The notes beneath the pieces were generated by a model. That model saw nothing but the letters and a program-made list of their open reading frames with translations, had not been told where the DNA came from and ran no database searches. From positions 248,001-312,000 of the forward strand of contig JAEERP010000004.1 in NCBI GenBank assembly GCA_016285885.1: a stretch of 64,000 nucleotides of DNA, in the 5' to 3' direction. Positions 16,189 to 27,473 of the stretch are shown piece by piece. Both the position numbers and the translations under genes were made by a program. Positions within the stretch are counted from its first letter, which is position 1. Every line of letters begins with the position of its first letter. The DNA comes from Paludibacteraceae bacterium. GTDB lineage: Bacteria; Bacteroidota; Bacteroidia; Bacteroidales; Paludibacteraceae.

Positions 16189-18240
16189 TCACTTCCCCTC
16201 TTCCTCCTTCTTGTTCAGCTCCGGATAGATGATGCGGGTGTGGTAGATGGTCTTGAGCTTCTCCTTAAGTAGCGTCTTGATTTCTTTGATCTCTTTGAAG
16301 GTGATAGGAGTCTCCTCGAAGATACCCTCCTTGACTTGGTCGGAGATGATCTTCTCGACAAGGTCGTTGATGCTCTTGTCGGTGTACTCCTTCAAACTCC
16401 TGGAGGCCGCCTCCACCGAGTCGCACATGACGAGGATGGCCATCTCCTTGGAGGTAGGTAGCGGTCCAGGGTAGGTGAACTTGGATTCGTCGATCTCCCT
16501 GTCCGGATATTTGTTCTTCATCGTATAGTAGAAGTACTTCGTCTTGCTCTTCCCGTGGTGGGTCTTGATGAACTCCTGGATCTTCTCCGGCAAGCCATAC
16601 TTCTTCGCAAGGGCCACACCGTCCGCCACGTGACGGATGATGATCTGTGCGCTCTTCTCCTCGTCGTCCATCTCGGTATGAGGATTCACGCTCGATTGGT
16701 TCTCCGTGAAGAATGCCGGGTTTTTCATTTTGCCGATGTCGTGGTAGAGTGCGCCCGTTCTCACCAGCATAGGGTTGGCGCCGATGCAGCTGGCGGCGTC
16801 AGATGCGAGGTTGGAGACCTGCATGGAGTGCTGGAAACTGCCTGGCGCCTCCTCCGAGAACTTGCGCAGCAGCGAGTTGTTCGTGTTCGCCAGCTCCACC
16901 AACGTGACGTCCGACACATAACCGAACAGTTTCTCCACGATGAAGATGAGCGCATTGGCGAGGAGAAGCAAGAAACCGTTTCCCAAGAAAAACAGTAACA
17001 TAGTCCAGTCGAAGTGTTCCACCCCGTTCTCGTGCACCAGCGTGTTCCCCACGTAGACGAAGCAGTAGGTGAGCGTTATCAGGATGGCGGCCTGTACCAA
17101 CTGGGAACGCATGAAGAAGTTCTTCAGGGTGCAGATGGAGATCATGCCGGCGATGGTCTGAAGCAAGAGGAACTCGAAATCGTTCGGGACGATGAACGAG
17201 CAGAGCAGGATGGTCGTGAGGTGGGCGAAGAGCGCCGTCCTCGTGTCGAAGAAGCAAGTCACCATGATCGGCAGCAAGGCGTACGGCACGATGTTCGGTG
17301 TGATCTCCATCTTGACCATGACGGAGGTGAGTAGGCAGAGGATGACGGTCATTCCCAGCATGAACGCCACGTTTTTGAGGTTCGCCAGGAACCGTTTCCT
17401 GAAGAGGAGCAGGTAGAGGTAGAAGGCGCAGAGGATGATGGCGATGATGATGGCCTGTCCCACCTTGATCAGTTGGGAGTTCGTCTTGCCGCTATTCTCC
17501 TGCACGGCCGATTTGAGAGAGTTCAGGATATCGTAGGTGTTCGATTTGACGATTTCGCCGTGGTCGATGATCTTCTCCCCGCTCTGGATTCTACCCTTGG
17601 TGAGGGAGATGGACTTCAGCATCTCCTTCTTCACCGACTCGTTCTTCGTCTTGTCGTAGGAGAGGTTCTCGTGGATGTAATTGTTGATGTTATACCCTTG
17701 TAGCGTCTCCTTGTTCAGGGAGGCGGGGATTCCGTTGATGATGCTCTCGTAAGCCGTTTTGGTCGTGTGGAGGGCAGAAGTCGGTCGGGTCTTCGATTGG
17801 TTGCCGGTCAGCACGTTTATCTCCTCCTTCCCCTCCTCGTTGAGGCGCTCCATGTCATCTGCGGCGATGATGCCATTGGCGTAGAGCGACTTCAGCTTGC
17901 GTGAGATGTAATTCCTGTATTCGACCGCCGCCTCGTCCTCCACCTTGCCGAACTTCTCGTTCAGCAGGTTGATGGATTTGTTCAGCACCACTTCGTCGTG
18001 GGCGAAGAAAGGGATGTAATCCCGCAGGAGGCTATCCTCCTCCTTCTTGACATCCTCTTTGGACTTCATGATCTCGAAGGCGAAGGGGGCGGTGAGCGCC
18101 TCGTATTCCCAAGGCTTTTCGATGGCATAGTTATATTTGAATTTGCCGAAGTTCGGGTAGGTCTTGAATATGATAAGGCCAGCGACGAAGAACATGGTGG
18201 CGATAGAGATGTATCGCATGTATGAAGTTTTGTTTCTCAT
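16189..18240 (-). CDS. 7TM-HD domain phosphohydrolase (PgpH-like)
   Basis: 683 residues from ATG 18240; an upstream ATG at 18321 would add 27 residues across the promoter and is rejected. The N-terminus has one membrane segment (residues ~10-27), then a long extracytoplasmic helical domain to ~265, a block of about seven membrane helices (~270-470), and a cytoplasmic HD domain with YHDIGKM (~497) plus HVADG and HHG metal ligands. Characterised 7TM-HD proteins such as PgpH hydrolyse cyclic di-AMP; that activity is inferred here. Located alone, convergent with the protease island. Confidence 0.88.
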   Translation of the reverse strand: MRNKTSYMRYISIATMFFVAGLIIFKTYPNFGKFKYNYAIEKPWEYEALTAPFAFEIMKSKEDVKKEEDSLLRDYIPFFAHDEVVLNKSINLLNEKFGKVEDEAAVEYRNYISRKLKSLYANGIIAADDMERLNEEGKEEINVLTGNQSKTRPTSALHTTKTAYESIINGIPASLNKETLQGYNINNYIHENLSYDKTKNESVKKEMLKSISLTKGRIQSGEKIIDHGEIVKSNTYDILNSLKSAVQENSGKTNSQLIKVGQAIIIAIILCAFYLYLLLFRKRFLANLKNVAFMLGMTVILCLLTSVMVKMEITPNIVPYALLPIMVTCFFDTRTALFAHLTTILLCSFIVPNDFEFLLLQTIAGMISICTLKNFFMRSQLVQAAILITLTYCFVYVGNTLVHENGVEHFDWTMLLFFLGNGFLLLLANALIFIVEKLFGYVSDVTLVELANTNNSLLRKFSEEAPGSFQHSMQVSNLASDAASCIGANPMLVRTGALYHDIGKMKNPAFFTENQSSVNPHTEMDDEEKSAQIIIRHVADGVALAKKYGLPEKIQEFIKTHHGKSKTKYFYYTMKNKYPDREIDESKFTYPGPLPTSKEMAILVMCDSVEAASRSLKEYTDKSINDLVEKIISDQVKEGIFEETPITFKEIKEIKTLLKEKLKTIYHTRIIYPELNKKEEEGK

Positions 18241-18290
18241 GTCAGTCCGAATATAAGTTATACAGGAACCCTTTATTTTATTATAAGGTA

Positions 18291-18321
18291 CAAATATAAG
18301 CCATACATGTTGAAGAAACAA
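18291..18321 (-). promoter_or_regulatory. promoter of the 7TM-HD gene
   Basis: On the minus strand TTG (18321-18319), a 20-base spacer and TATATTTG (18298-18291), about 50 bases before the ATG at 18240. Confidence 0.65.
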
Positions 18322-18331
18322 GGGGAGGGGA

Positions 18332-18600
18332 GAATTAAGAATTAAGAATTAAGAATTATGAGTTAATGGGGGATTCGCAATTCTACACGAGACGCACGTT
18401 CCACGGCCTGCAGGGCCAACTCTTTATTTAGCCCAGGGCAACACCCTGGGGGGGATTGTGAATTAATGGCGGATGCGCAATTTTACACGATGCGCATAAC
18501 CCAAGCCCCGACGGGGCGATGATAACACAGGCAGGGGTGTCAACCCCTGTGCGTAGGTGACGGGTGCGATTATATAGCCCTGAAAGGGCGACACCATGAT
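18332..18600 (+). repeat. composite palindromic repeat cluster, copy A
   Basis: Starts with tandem GAATTAA units (18332-18360). Then come short perfect palindromes: CCCAGGG/CCCTGGG (18432-18450), a CCCCGACGGGG element (~18514-18527), CAGGGGT/ACCCCTG (18532-18549) and GCCCTGAAAGGGC (18577-18589) followed by GACAC. The same elements in the same order recur at 40240-40560 and, reversed, near 46213-46283. No open frame. The remaining gene-free sequence to 18829 holds the rpsL promoter. Confidence 0.8.
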
Positions 18601-18730
18601 AATTATGATTTTTGAATTATGAATCGTTTGGGAAGATCGGGTTAACGTCCACGGAATGAGTCTGATGGTGAGAGAAAACCATGTGTTGAGGCAGTTGGGA
18701 AACATTTTGCATAAAAAAGAGCAAAAAAAA

Positions 18731-18761
18731 TTGGTGGGATGAAATAATCTTCCTAAATTTG
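18731..18761 (+). promoter_or_regulatory. promoter of the rpsL-rplQ cluster
   Basis: TTG at 18731-18733, a 20-base spacer, TAAATTTG at 18754-18761; the leader is about 60 bases, A/T-rich, before the ATG at 18830. Confidence 0.75.
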
Positions 18762-18829
18762 CACCCACTTTTAGTAGAGTGTCTAAAAATATATTTATTA
18801 ATAACTTAAAAGATTAAAAGTTTAACGAA

Positions 18830-19231
<402 letters not shown>

Positions 19232-19258
19232 TTCGATAGGGCGACCTAAAGATTACGT

Positions 19259-19298
19259 CGGTTGAGTAAATGGCTAAGCGAAGCCGTTGAAGCAACTG
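19259..19298 (+). promoter_or_regulatory. possible S7 autoregulatory hairpin between rpsL and rpsG
   Basis: The 102-base spacer can fold as stem CGGTTG/CAACTG (19259-19264 with 19293-19298, one G-U), a symmetrical 4/4 internal loop, stem AATGGCT/AGCCGTT (19269-19275 with 19282-19288, one G-U) and a hexaloop. In E. coli, S7 binds the S12-S7 intergenic RNA to control translation; the position is equivalent. Homology is not shown. Confidence 0.45.
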
Positions 19299-19333
19299 CA
19301 ACCAAAACAAAAACGAAAAATTTTTGAGTAAAA

Positions 19334-19810
19334 ATGAGAAAAGCAAAACCAAAGAAACGGGTCATTTTACCAGATCCGATCTTCAACGAAGTAATGGTTA
19401 CGAGATTCGTGAACCATTTGATGTATGACGGTAAGAAAACTATCGCATACGATATATTCTATACAGCGTTGGACAACGTTAAGTCAAAATTTCCTAATGA
19501 GGAAAAAACTCCATTGGAAATCTGGAAGAAGGCTTTGGAGAACATCACTCCTCAAGTTGAGGTTAAGTCTCGCCGTGTAGGCGGTGCTACATTCCAAGTG
19601 CCTACGGAAATTCGTCCAGAGAGGAAAGAGTCTATTTCTATGAAGAACCTTATTATCTTCTCACGTAAAAGAAGTGGCCATTCAATGGCTGAAAAGTTGG
19701 CTGCGGAGATCGCAGACGCTTACAATAACCAAGGCGGTGCATTCAAGAAAAAAGAGGACATGCACAAGATGGCCGAGGCTAACCGCGCGTTCGCACACTT
19801 CAGGTTCTAA
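19334..19810 (+). CDS. rpsG: 30S ribosomal protein S7
   Basis: 158 residues, MRKAKPKKR start, then the conserved DPIFN and [14 protein letters not shown], and [11 protein letters not shown] in the middle. A primary 16S rRNA binding protein that organises the head of the small subunit. It is separated from rpsL by a structured spacer and followed by fusA after 20 bases, the str-operon order. Confidence 0.97.
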   Translation: MRKAKPKKRVILPDPIFNEVMVTRFVNHLMYDGKKTIAYDIFYTALDNVKSKFPNEEKTPLEIWKKALENITPQVEVKSRRVGGATFQVPTEIRPERKESISMKNLIIFSRKRSGHSMAEKLAAEIADAYNNQGGAFKKKEDMHKMAEANRAFAHFRF

Positions 19811-19830
19811 TCAAATACAAGAATTACAAA

Positions 19831-21954
19831 ATGGCTAAAGCTGATTTACATTATACAAGAAACATCGGTATCATGGCTCACATCGATGCCGGTAAGACAA
19901 CAACGTCAGAGCGTATCTTGTTCTACACTGGTTTGACTCACAAAATCGGTGAGGTTCATGATGGTGCCGCTACCATGGACTGGATGGTTCAAGAGCAGGA
20001 GAGAGGTATCACTATCACTTCCGCCGCTACCACCACTTACTGGAAGTACAATGACAAGAAGTACAAAATCAACTTGATTGACACTCCGGGACACGTTGAC
20101 TTCACCGTCGAGGTGGAGCGTTCACTCCGTATCTTGGACGGCGCTGTCGCTACGTTCTGCGCGGTTGGTGGTGTTGAACCTCAATCAGAGACTGTATGGC
20201 GTCAGGCTGACAAGTACTCTGTGCCTCGTATCTGCTACGTCAACAAGATGGACCGTTCTGGAGCCAACTTCTTCGACGTTTACGCGCAGATCAAGGAGGT
20301 GCTCGGCGCTAACCCTTGCCCAATCCAAATTCCTATCGGATGCGAGGAGACTTTCAAGGGCGTTGTCGATTTGATCAAGATGAAGGCTATCTTCTGGCAC
20401 GACGAGACCATGGGTGCTGAGTACTCCATCGAGGAGATCCCAGCTGACTTGGTTGACGAGGCTAAGGAGTGGAGAGATAAGATGTTGGAGTCAGTCGCTG
20501 AGTGCGACGACGTGTTGATGGAGAAATTCTTCGACGATCCTTCCACCATCACTGAGGAAGAAATCAAGGTTGCCCTCAGAAAGGGTACCATCGCGATGAA
20601 GATCAACCCTATGATCTGTGGTTCATCCTTCAAGAACAAGGGTGTACAGACCATGTTGGATGCTGTGTGCGCTTATTTGCCTAGCCCATTGGATACGGAA
20701 GAGATCGTGGGAACCTCTTTGGAGAACCCTGATCAGCAAGTTGTCCGTCATCCAAACGAGGACGAACCTTTGTGTGCTTTGGCGTTCAAGATCGCTACCG
20801 ACCCATTCGTAGGCCGTTTGTGCTTCTTCCGCGTATATTCAGGTAAGATCGATGCGGGTTCATACGTGTTCAACACTCGTTCAGGAAAGAAGGAGCGTAT
20901 CTCACGTTTGTTCCAAATGCACTCTAACCACCAGAACCCAGTTGAGGTTATCTCCGCAGGTGATATCGGTGCCGGTGTAGGTTTCAAGGATATCCGTACG
21001 GGTGATACGTTGTGCGGTGAGGAGGAGAAGGATCACATGGTATTGGAGTCTATCGACTTCCCAGATCCAGTGATCGGTATCGCTATCGAGCCTAAGTCAC
21101 AAGCAGACGTTGATAAGTTGGGCGTTGGTTTGTCTAAGTTGGCCGAGGAGGATCCTACCTTCACGGTGAAGACAGACGAGCAATCAGGCCAGACTGTCAT
21201 CTCAGGTATGGGTGAGCTTCACTTGGATATCATCATCGACCGTCTGAAACGTGAGTTCAAGGTTGAGTGTAACCAAGGCCGTCCACAAGTTAGCTACAAA
21301 GAGGCTATCACGAAGACTGTTGAGCACCGCGAGCTTTACAAGAAGCAGTCCGGTGGTCGTGGTAAGTACGCCGACATCGTTGTGAAGGTAGGTCCAGCTG
21401 ACGAAGGATTCGAAGGTTCATTGCAATTCGAGGATGTGGTTAAGGGAGGTAACATTCCTAAGGAGTTCATCCCATCTATCCAGAAGGGCTTCCAATCAGC
21501 CATGAAGAATGGTGTGTTGGCAGGCTTCCCAATGGAGAAGTTGAAGGTTACCGTGTTGGATGGTTCTTACCACCCAGTCGATTCAGACCAGTTGTCATTC
21601 GAAATCTGCGCCAACTTGGCGTTCAAGGAGGCATGTGCGAAGGCTAAGCCAGTCTTGATGGAGCCAATCATGAAGTTGGAAGTCATCACGCCAGAGGAGA
21701 ACATGGGAGATGTGATCGGTGACTTGAACAAGCGTCGTGGACAAGTAGAGGGAATGGAGACCAGCCGTTCAGGAGCGCGTATCGTGAAGGCTAAGGTGCC
21801 ATTGGCTGAGATGTTCGGTTATGTGACTGACTTGCGTACGATCACTTCAGGACGTGCGACTTCCTCAATGGAGTTCTCTCACTATGCTGAGGTATCCACA
21901 GCGATCGCCAAGACTGTAGTCGCAGAGGCAAAGGGTAAAGTAGAATTATTGTAA
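19831..21954 (+). CDS. fusA: translation elongation factor G
   Basis: 707-residue GTPase that drives translocation on the ribosome. G1 is [10 protein letters not shown] (residues ~16-25), the switch II motif is DTPGHVDF, and the base-specificity motif is NKMDRSGAN. Domains II-V follow; the domain IV tip region lies near residues 500-530 and the terminal domain ends [13 protein letters not shown]. Full length. Its place between rpsG and rpsJ marks it as the housekeeping copy. Confidence 0.98.
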   Translation: MAKADLHYTRNIGIMAHIDAGKTTTSERILFYTGLTHKIGEVHDGAATMDWMVQEQERGITITSAATTTYWKYNDKKYKINLIDTPGHVDFTVEVERSLRILDGAVATFCAVGGVEPQSETVWRQADKYSVPRICYVNKMDRSGANFFDVYAQIKEVLGANPCPIQIPIGCEETFKGVVDLIKMKAIFWHDETMGAEYSIEEIPADLVDEAKEWRDKMLESVAECDDVLMEKFFDDPSTITEEEIKVALRKGTIAMKINPMICGSSFKNKGVQTMLDAVCAYLPSPLDTEEIVGTSLENPDQQVVRHPNEDEPLCALAFKIATDPFVGRLCFFRVYSGKIDAGSYVFNTRSGKKERISRLFQMHSNHQNPVEVISAGDIGAGVGFKDIRTGDTLCGEEEKDHMVLESIDFPDPVIGIAIEPKSQADVDKLGVGLSKLAEEDPTFTVKTDEQSGQTVISGMGELHLDIIIDRLKREFKVECNQGRPQVSYKEAITKTVEHRELYKKQSGGRGKYADIVVKVGPADEGFEGSLQFEDVVKGGNIPKEFIPSIQKGFQSAMKNGVLAGFPMEKLKVTVLDGSYHPVDSDQLSFEICANLAFKEACAKAKPVLMEPIMKLEVITPEENMGDVIGDLNKRRGQVEGMETSRSGARIVKAKVPLAEMFGYVTDLRTITSGRATSSMEFSHYAEVSTAIAKTVVAEAKGKVELL

Positions 21955-21975
21955 TATTAAAATAGATTCAAAGAG

Positions 21976-22281
21976 ATGAGTCAAAAAATTAGAATCAAAT
22001 TAAAGTCTTACGACCACAACTTGGTTGACAAGTCAGCTGAGAAGATCGTGAAGACCGTGAAATCTACGGGGGCTGTAGTGAGCGGACCAATTCCGTTGCC
22101 GACCCACAACCGTATATTCACAGTGAACCGTTCAACGTTCGTGAACAAGAAGTCGAGAGAACAGTTCCAACTCTCTTCGTTCAAGAGATTGATCGACATC
22201 TACAGCTCAACAGCGAAGACAGTCGACGCATTGATGAAGTTGGAGTTGCCAAGCGGAGTTGAGGTAGAAATTAAAGTGTAG
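21976..22281 (+). CDS. rpsJ: 30S ribosomal protein S10
   Basis: 101 residues, [20 protein letters not shown] start, with [17 protein letters not shown] in the middle. S10 sits in the 30S head and is also the NusG/NusB partner in antitermination in other bacteria. First gene of the S10 group; only 21 bases separate it from fusA, so no separate leader is evident. Confidence 0.98.
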   Translation: MSQKIRIKLKSYDHNLVDKSAEKIVKTVKSTGAVVSGPIPLPTHNRIFTVNRSTFVNKKSREQFQLSSFKRLIDIYSSTAKTVDALMKLELPSGVEVEIKV

Positions 22282-22302
22282 TTATCATTAATATTTATTG
22301 AA

Positions 22303-22920
22303 ATGCCAGGATTAATTGGAAAAAAAATCGGAATGACATCCGTTTTCAGTGCCGATGGAAAGAATGTTCCATGCACTGTTGTCGAAGTAGGTCCTTGTGT
22401 TGTCACACAAATCAAGACCGTCGAGAAAGATGGCTATGACGCGCTTCAGTTGGGCTTCGAGGATAAGAAGGAGAAGCACACCAACCAAGCGGAGATGGGC
22501 CACTTCAAGAAGGCAGGTGTGACACCAAAGAGACACTTGGCCGAGTTCAATGGATTTGCTCAGGAGTACAATTTGGGCGACCAGATCACAGTTGACTTGT
22601 TCACCGAGAAGGATTTCGTGGACGTTGTCGGCACGTCAAAGGGAAAAGGATTCCAAGGCGTAGTTAAGCGTCACGGGTTCGGTGGTGTGCAACAGTCAAC
22701 CCATGGTCAGCACAACCGTTTGAGAGCTCCGGGTTCTATCGGCGCATGTTCTTATCCAGCGAAGGTGTTCAAGGGAATGCGTATGGCTGGTCGTTTGGGA
22801 GGAGACTCTGTGACAGTTCAGAATCTTCAGGTGTTAAAAGTAATCCCAGAGAACAATCTTTTGGTTATAAAGGGATCGTTGCCGGGAGCTAAAGGTTCAA
22901 TCGTAATAGTGAATAAGTAA
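22303..22920 (+). CDS. rplC: 50S ribosomal protein L3
   Basis: 205 residues, [15 protein letters not shown] start, with the conserved [15 protein letters not shown] and [19 protein letters not shown] regions that reach towards the peptidyl transferase centre. Its stop overlaps the rplD start by one base (TAATG). Confidence 0.98.
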   Translation: MPGLIGKKIGMTSVFSADGKNVPCTVVEVGPCVVTQIKTVEKDGYDALQLGFEDKKEKHTNQAEMGHFKKAGVTPKRHLAEFNGFAQEYNLGDQITVDLFTEKDFVDVVGTSKGKGFQGVVKRHGFGGVQQSTHGQHNRLRAPGSIGACSYPAKVFKGMRMAGRLGGDSVTVQNLQVLKVIPENNLLVIKGSLPGAKGSIVIVNK

Positions 22921-23549
22921 TGGAACTGAGTGTATATAATATTAAGGGAGAAGATACTGGAAGAAAGGTCTCTTTGGACGAGAGCATCTTTGGCATCGAA
23001 CCTAACGAGCATGTGATGTACCTCGCTGTAAAACAATACATGGCTGCGCAACGTCAGGGTACACACAAGTCGAAGGAGAGAAGTGAGATTTCCGGTAGTA
23101 CGAGAAAGTTAGGTCGTCAAAAAGGTGGAGGTGGCGCTCGTCGTGGAGACATCAACTCACCAGTGTTGGTTGGTGGAGCCCGCGTGTTCGGTCCAACGCC
23201 TCGCGACTATAGTTTCAAGTTGAACAAGAAGACAAAGCGTTTGGCGCGTTTGTCAGCATTGTCAACCAAGGCAAAAGAGAACAAGATCATGGTGGTTGAG
23301 AACCTCAGTTTTAATGAGCCAAAGACCAAGAATTACGCGTCTTTGCTCGATGGTTTGAAGGCATCAGATAAGAAATCTCTTTTAGTTTTGTCGGAACCAA
23401 ATAAAAATGTATATTTGTCGGCGAAAAATATTCCGAATGCAGATGTTGTAATCTCTTCAGAGTTAAACACTTACAGAATTATGAGGGCTGCATGTCTCCT
23501 CCTTACAGAGGACGCTTTGACGAATATTGAGAAAAATTTAAAGGCTTAA
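22920..23549 (+). CDS. rplD: 50S ribosomal protein L4
   Basis: 209 residues. The exit-tunnel extension is visible around [20 protein letters not shown], followed by [12 protein letters not shown]. In E. coli L4 represses its own S10 operon; no equivalent leader can be recognised here. Start ATG overlaps the rplC stop. Confidence 0.96.
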   Translation: MELSVYNIKGEDTGRKVSLDESIFGIEPNEHVMYLAVKQYMAAQRQGTHKSKERSEISGSTRKLGRQKGGGGARRGDINSPVLVGGARVFGPTPRDYSFKLNKKTKRLARLSALSTKAKENKIMVVENLSFNEPKTKNYASLLDGLKASDKKSLLVLSEPNKNVYLSAKNIPNADVVISSELNTYRIMRAACLLLTEDALTNIEKNLKA

Positions 23550-23562
23550 GGAGGTTGAACAG

Positions 23563-23856
23563 ATGGGAATCATAATTAAACCGATATTAACAGAGAAAAT
23601 GACAAACCTTAGCGAGAAGTACTCTCGCTATGGTTTTCGTGTTGTTCCGACGGCTAACAAGTTGGAGATAAAGAAAGCTGTCGAGGAATTGTATAACGTG
23701 AAGGTGGCCTCTGTCAACACTGCGAGAGTGGAAGGTAAGGCAAAGAGCCGTTATACGAAGTCCGGCATTCTTTCAGGTCGTGACATGTCCTACAAGAAGG
23801 CATACGTGACTTTGAAGGAGGGTGAAGTAATAGATTTTTATAGCAATATTGAATAA
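23563..23856 (+). CDS. rplW: 50S ribosomal protein L23
   Basis: 97 residues; [11 protein letters not shown] start and the [10 protein letters not shown] segment are typical. It sits beside the nascent-peptide exit and docks trigger factor and the signal recognition particle. AAGGAGG lies upstream of the ATG, one of the better Shine-Dalgarno sites in the cluster. Confidence 0.96.
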   Translation: MGIIIKPILTEKMTNLSEKYSRYGFRVVPTANKLEIKKAVEELYNVKVASVNTARVEGKAKSRYTKSGILSGRDMSYKKAYVTLKEGEVIDFYSNIE

Positions 23857-23858
23857 AA

Positions 23859-24683
23859 ATGGCTGTTCGTAAATTCAAGCCCACAACACCGGGGCAAAGA
23901 CACAAAGTTATTGGTACGTTTGAATCAATTACCACAAACGTGCCAGAGAAATCTCTTGTCGTAGGAATGCGCAAGACTGGTGGACGTAACAACTCAGGTC
24001 AGTTGACCATGCGTTACATCGGAGGCGGACACAAGAGAAAGTATAGAGTAATTGATTTCAAGAGAGACAAAGATGGTGTTCCAGCAGTTGTAAAGACAAT
24101 CGAGTACGATCCGAACCGTTCGGCTCGCATCGCGCTTTTGTTCTACGCTGATGGTGAGAAGCGTTACATTCTTGCACCTAATGGACTGCAAATTGGGCAA
24201 CAATTGCTTTCTGGAGCGGAAGCTGCGCCTGAGGTTGGAAACGCGTTGCCTCTGCAGAACATCCCTCTTGGTACGGTGATCCACAATTTGGAGCTTCGTC
24301 CAGGACAAGGAGCTGCTTTGGTGCGTTCCGCAGGAACATTTGCTCAGTTGACTTCGAGAGAAGGAAAGTATGCTATCGTGAAATTACCTTCTGGCGAGAC
24401 CAGAATGATTCTTTGTACTTGCAAGGCCACGATTGGTACGGTAGGAAACTCCGACCATGCGTTGGAGTCATCAGGAAAGGCAGGTCGTTCACGTTGGTTG
24501 GGTCGTCGTCCACGCAACCGTGGTGTCGTGATGAACCCAGTAGATCACCCGATGGGTGGTGGTGAAGGCCGTCAATCCGGAGGTCACCCAAGATCAAGGA
24601 AAGGCTTGTTGGCTAAGGGCTACAAGACTAGATCTCCAAAGGCTGCTTCTAGCAAGTATATAATCGAAAGAAGGAAAAAGTAA
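23859..24683 (+). CDS. rplB: 50S ribosomal protein L2
   Basis: 274 residues, with [23 protein letters not shown] near the start and the universally conserved [13 protein letters not shown] (the histidine next to the peptidyl transferase centre) near residue 229. Needed for subunit joining. It follows rplW after two bases. Confidence 0.98.
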   Translation: MAVRKFKPTTPGQRHKVIGTFESITTNVPEKSLVVGMRKTGGRNNSGQLTMRYIGGGHKRKYRVIDFKRDKDGVPAVVKTIEYDPNRSARIALLFYADGEKRYILAPNGLQIGQQLLSGAEAAPEVGNALPLQNIPLGTVIHNLELRPGQGAALVRSAGTFAQLTSREGKYAIVKLPSGETRMILCTCKATIGTVGNSDHALESSGKAGRSRWLGRRPRNRGVVMNPVDHPMGGGEGRQSGGHPRSRKGLLAKGYKTRSPKAASSKYIIERRKK

Positions 24684-24700
24684 TTTAAAAGGTAATTTTT

Positions 24701-24970
24701 ATGAGTCGTTCATTAAAAAAAGGCCCGTTTATTAGCGTAAAGCTTGAGAAGAAGATATTGGCTATGAATGAGAGCGGAAAGAAGTCCGTGATCAAGACTT
24801 GGTCAAGAGCTTCCATGATTTCTCCTGATTTCGTGGGCCATACATTAGCAGTTCATAACGGAAATAAGTTTATTCCTGTGTACGTTACTGAAAACATGGT
24901 CGGCCACAAGCTTGGCGAGTTCTCCATGACACGTACATTTAGAGGACATGGCGGCAACAAGAAGAAATAA
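24701..24970 (+). CDS. rpsS: 30S ribosomal protein S19
   Basis: 89 residues, [10 protein letters not shown] start, with [21 protein letters not shown] and [14 protein letters not shown]. Located in the 30S head with S13. Followed by rplV. Confidence 0.98.
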   Translation: MSRSLKKGPFISVKLEKKILAMNESGKKSVIKTWSRASMISPDFVGHTLAVHNGNKFIPVYVTENMVGHKLGEFSMTRTFRGHGGNKKK

Positions 24971-25004
24971 GCCGTGTAAACTGATTTAAAAAAAGATTAG
25001 TAAA

Positions 25005-25415
25005 ATGGGTGTAAGAAAAAGAAACGCAGCGGAGGCCAAGAAGGAGGCTATGAAGTCTCTGTACTTCGCTAAAATGAATGATATCCCTACATCTCCGCGA
25101 AAGATGCGCTTGGTCGCAGATATGATCCGCGGAATGGAGGCATATAGGGCTCTCAGTGTGTTGAAGTATTCCACCAAGGAAGCTTCTAACCGTTTGGAGA
25201 AGTTGCTTCGCTCAGCGATCGCTAACTGGGAGCAGAAGAATGAGAAGAAAGCCGATAACGGAGAATTGTACATCAGTTCCATCTTCGTGGATGAGGGAAG
25301 GACTCTGAAGAGACTTCGTCCAGCACCACAGGGTAGGGGCTACAGGATCCGTAAGCGCTCTAACCATGTGACGATATATGTAGATTCTATTAATTCTAAA
25401 GAAAGTAAAAATTAA
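25005..25415 (+). CDS. rplV: 50S ribosomal protein L22
   Basis: 136 residues. The tunnel-lining beta hairpin is visible around [20 protein letters not shown]. The N-terminus [19 protein letters not shown] is a longer basic start than in E. coli. It overlaps nothing; rpsC follows after seven bases. Confidence 0.96.
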   Translation: MGVRKRNAAEAKKEAMKSLYFAKMNDIPTSPRKMRLVADMIRGMEAYRALSVLKYSTKEASNRLEKLLRSAIANWEQKNEKKADNGELYISSIFVDEGRTLKRLRPAPQGRGYRIRKRSNHVTIYVDSINSKESKN

Positions 25416-25422
25416 TTGTTAG

Positions 25423-26154
25423 ATGGGACAGAAAGTAAATCCAATTAGCAACCGCCTCGGAATCATTAAAGGTTGGGATTCCAGCTGGATCGGCGGTAAA
25501 AGTTACGGCGATACTATTGTGGAGGATGCTAAAATCAGAAAGTACCTCAACGCCCGTCTCGCAAAGGCTAGCGTCTCTAGAATAGTAATAGAACGTACAT
25601 TGAAGCTCGTTACCATCACGGTGTGCACGGCTCGTCCAGGCATCATCATCGGTAAGGGAGGTCAAGAGGTAGAGAAGTTGAAGGAAGAGTTGAAGGGAGT
25701 CACCGACAAGGAGGTTCAGATCAACATCTTCGAGGTAAAGCGTCCTGAGTTGGATGCTATGATCGTGGCGAACAACATCGCTCGTCAGGTGGAGGGTAAG
25801 ATCGCTTACCGTCGCGCCACTAAGATGGCGATCGCGTCCACGATGCGTATGGGCGCCGAGGGTATCAAGGTGCAGGTTTCCGGACGTCTGAACGGAGCGG
25901 AGATGGCTCGTTCTGAGATGTACAAGGAGGGAAGAACTCCATTGCATACCTTCAGGGCAGACATCGACTATGCGCAGGCGGAAGCTTTGACGAAAGTAGG
26001 TTTGATTGGCATTAAGGTTTGGATTTGCCGTGGTGAGGTTTACGGCAAGAAGGACTTGGCTCCTAACTTCACAGCCTCTAAAGAGTCTGGACGTTCAGGA
26101 AACAACTCCCAAGCCGCAGGTAAACCACAAGGCTTCAAGAAGAAAAAGAAATAA
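25423..26154 (+). CDS. rpsC: 30S ribosomal protein S3
   Basis: 243 residues with a KH domain ([18 protein letters not shown], residues ~66-83) and the C-terminal domain containing [10 protein letters not shown] and GVKVWI-like [14 protein letters not shown]. It forms part of the mRNA entry channel. The tail is lysine-rich. Confidence 0.97.
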   Translation: MGQKVNPISNRLGIIKGWDSSWIGGKSYGDTIVEDAKIRKYLNARLAKASVSRIVIERTLKLVTITVCTARPGIIIGKGGQEVEKLKEELKGVTDKEVQINIFEVKRPELDAMIVANNIARQVEGKIAYRRATKMAIASTMRMGAEGIKVQVSGRLNGAEMARSEMYKEGRTPLHTFRADIDYAQAEALTKVGLIGIKVWICRGEVYGKKDLAPNFTASKESGRSGNNSQAAGKPQGFKKKKK

Positions 26155-26184
26155 TTCTGTTTAACGAATTAAAGTTGAAGGAAA

Positions 26185-26619
26185 ATGTTACAACCTAAGA
26201 GAGTAAAATACAGAAGACCGCAGAAAGGTCGTTCTAAGGGAGTCGCTTCCCGCGGAAACCAGTTGGCATTCGGCTCTTTCGGAATCAAATCCTTGGAGAC
26301 CAAATGGATTACCGCACGTCAAATCGAGGCTGCCCGTATCGCGGTTACACGTTATATGCAGAGGGAAGGAAAGATTTGGATCAGAATATTCCCTGACAAG
26401 CCAATCACCAAGAAACCAGCCGATGTCCGTATGGGTAAAGGTAAGGGTAGTCCGGAAGGATTTGTGTTCCCAATCACTCCGGGAAGAATCGTGATAGAGG
26501 TTGAAGGCGTACCATTCGAGGTGGCAAAAGAGGCATTGCGCCTGGCTGCCCAGAAGTTGCCGGTTACCACTAAGTTTATTGTGAGAAGAGATTATGACGC
26601 TCAAAATCAAAATGCATAA
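26185..26619 (+). CDS. rplP: 50S ribosomal protein L16
   Basis: 144 residues, [16 protein letters not shown] start, with [13 protein letters not shown] and [13 protein letters not shown]. It contacts the A-site tRNA in the large subunit. Five bases separate it from rpmC. Confidence 0.98.
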   Translation: MLQPKRVKYRRPQKGRSKGVASRGNQLAFGSFGIKSLETKWITARQIEAARIAVTRYMQREGKIWIRIFPDKPITKKPADVRMGKGKGSPEGFVFPITPGRIVIEVEGVPFEVAKEALRLAAQKLPVTTKFIVRRDYDAQNQNA

Positions 26620-26624
26620 GTGAT

Positions 26625-26819
26625 ATGAAAATAACGGAATTAAAAAATTTGACCACTCAGGAGTTGCAAGAGAGACTTGCTACAGAGGAGCAAAACTTGG
26701 CTAAGCTTAAGCTTACCCATTCAGTTTCTCCGTTGGACAATCCTATGCAGATTAGAGCTGCTCGTAAGGATATCGCTCGCATCCACACGGAGTTGCGATT
26801 GAGGGAAATTAACAAATAA
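26625..26819 (+). CDS. rpmC: 50S ribosomal protein L29
   Basis: 64 residues, [17 protein letters not shown] and the helix [19 protein letters not shown]: the usual two-helix hairpin protein next to L23 at the exit tunnel. Confidence 0.95.
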   Translation: MKITELKNLTTQELQERLATEEQNLAKLKLTHSVSPLDNPMQIRAARKDIARIHTELRLREINK

Positions 26820-26836
26820 TTAAGGGGCTGATTACA

Positions 26837-27088
26837 ATGAGAAACTTAAGAAAAGAAAGACAGGGAGTAGTTTCCAGCAACAAGATGGACAAAACCATCA
26901 CTGTCGCTGTTAAGTGGAAAGAGAAACACCCTATTTATCAGAAGTTCGTCAACAAGACGAAGAAATATCACGCTCATGACGAGAAGAACGAGTGCAACGT
27001 CGGCGACTTCGTTCGTATCATGGAGACTCGTCCGTTGAGCAAGACTAAGAGATGGAGATTGGTTGAAATTATCGAAAGGGCTAAGTAA
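26837..27088 (+). CDS. rpsQ: 30S ribosomal protein S17
   Basis: 83 residues with [19 protein letters not shown], an OB-fold core and [16 protein letters not shown] at the C-terminus. A primary 16S rRNA binding protein. Two bases separate it from rplN. Confidence 0.97.
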   Translation: MRNLRKERQGVVSSNKMDKTITVAVKWKEKHPIYQKFVNKTKKYHAHDEKNECNVGDFVRIMETRPLSKTKRWRLVEIIERAK

Positions 27089-27090
27089 TT

Positions 27091-27456
27091 ATGATACAGC
27101 AAGAATCAAGAATGGTCGTGGCCGACAATAGCGGTGCAAAAGAGGCATTGTGTATTCGTGTCTTGGGAGGTACAGCTAAGCGTTACGCCACCGTGGGCGA
27201 CGTGATCGTCGTCACTGTCAAGAATGTCATTCCTTCGAGTGACATGAAGAAGGGTACTGTTTCTAAGGCGGTTGTCGTTAGAACGAAGAAGGAGATCAGA
27301 CGTCAGGATGGCTCATACATCCGCTTCGACGATAACGCTTGTGTCCTTTTGAACGCTGCCGGTGAGATGAGGGCTAGCCGTATCTTCGGCCCAGTCGCTC
27401 GTGAGCTCCGTGCAACAAACATGAAAATCGTTTCATTGGCACCAGAAGTGCTTTAA
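27091..27456 (+). CDS. rplN: 50S ribosomal protein L14
   Basis: 121 residues; [19 protein letters not shown] start and [24 protein letters not shown] in the C-terminal half. It lies at the subunit interface and is the binding site of the silencing factor RsfS. Confidence 0.98.
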   Translation: MIQQESRMVVADNSGAKEALCIRVLGGTAKRYATVGDVIVVTVKNVIPSSDMKKGTVSKAVVVRTKKEIRRQDGSYIRFDDNACVLLNAAGEMRASRIFGPVARELRATNMKIVSLAPEVL

Positions 27457-27473
27457 TTCTTAATTTTAAGGAA

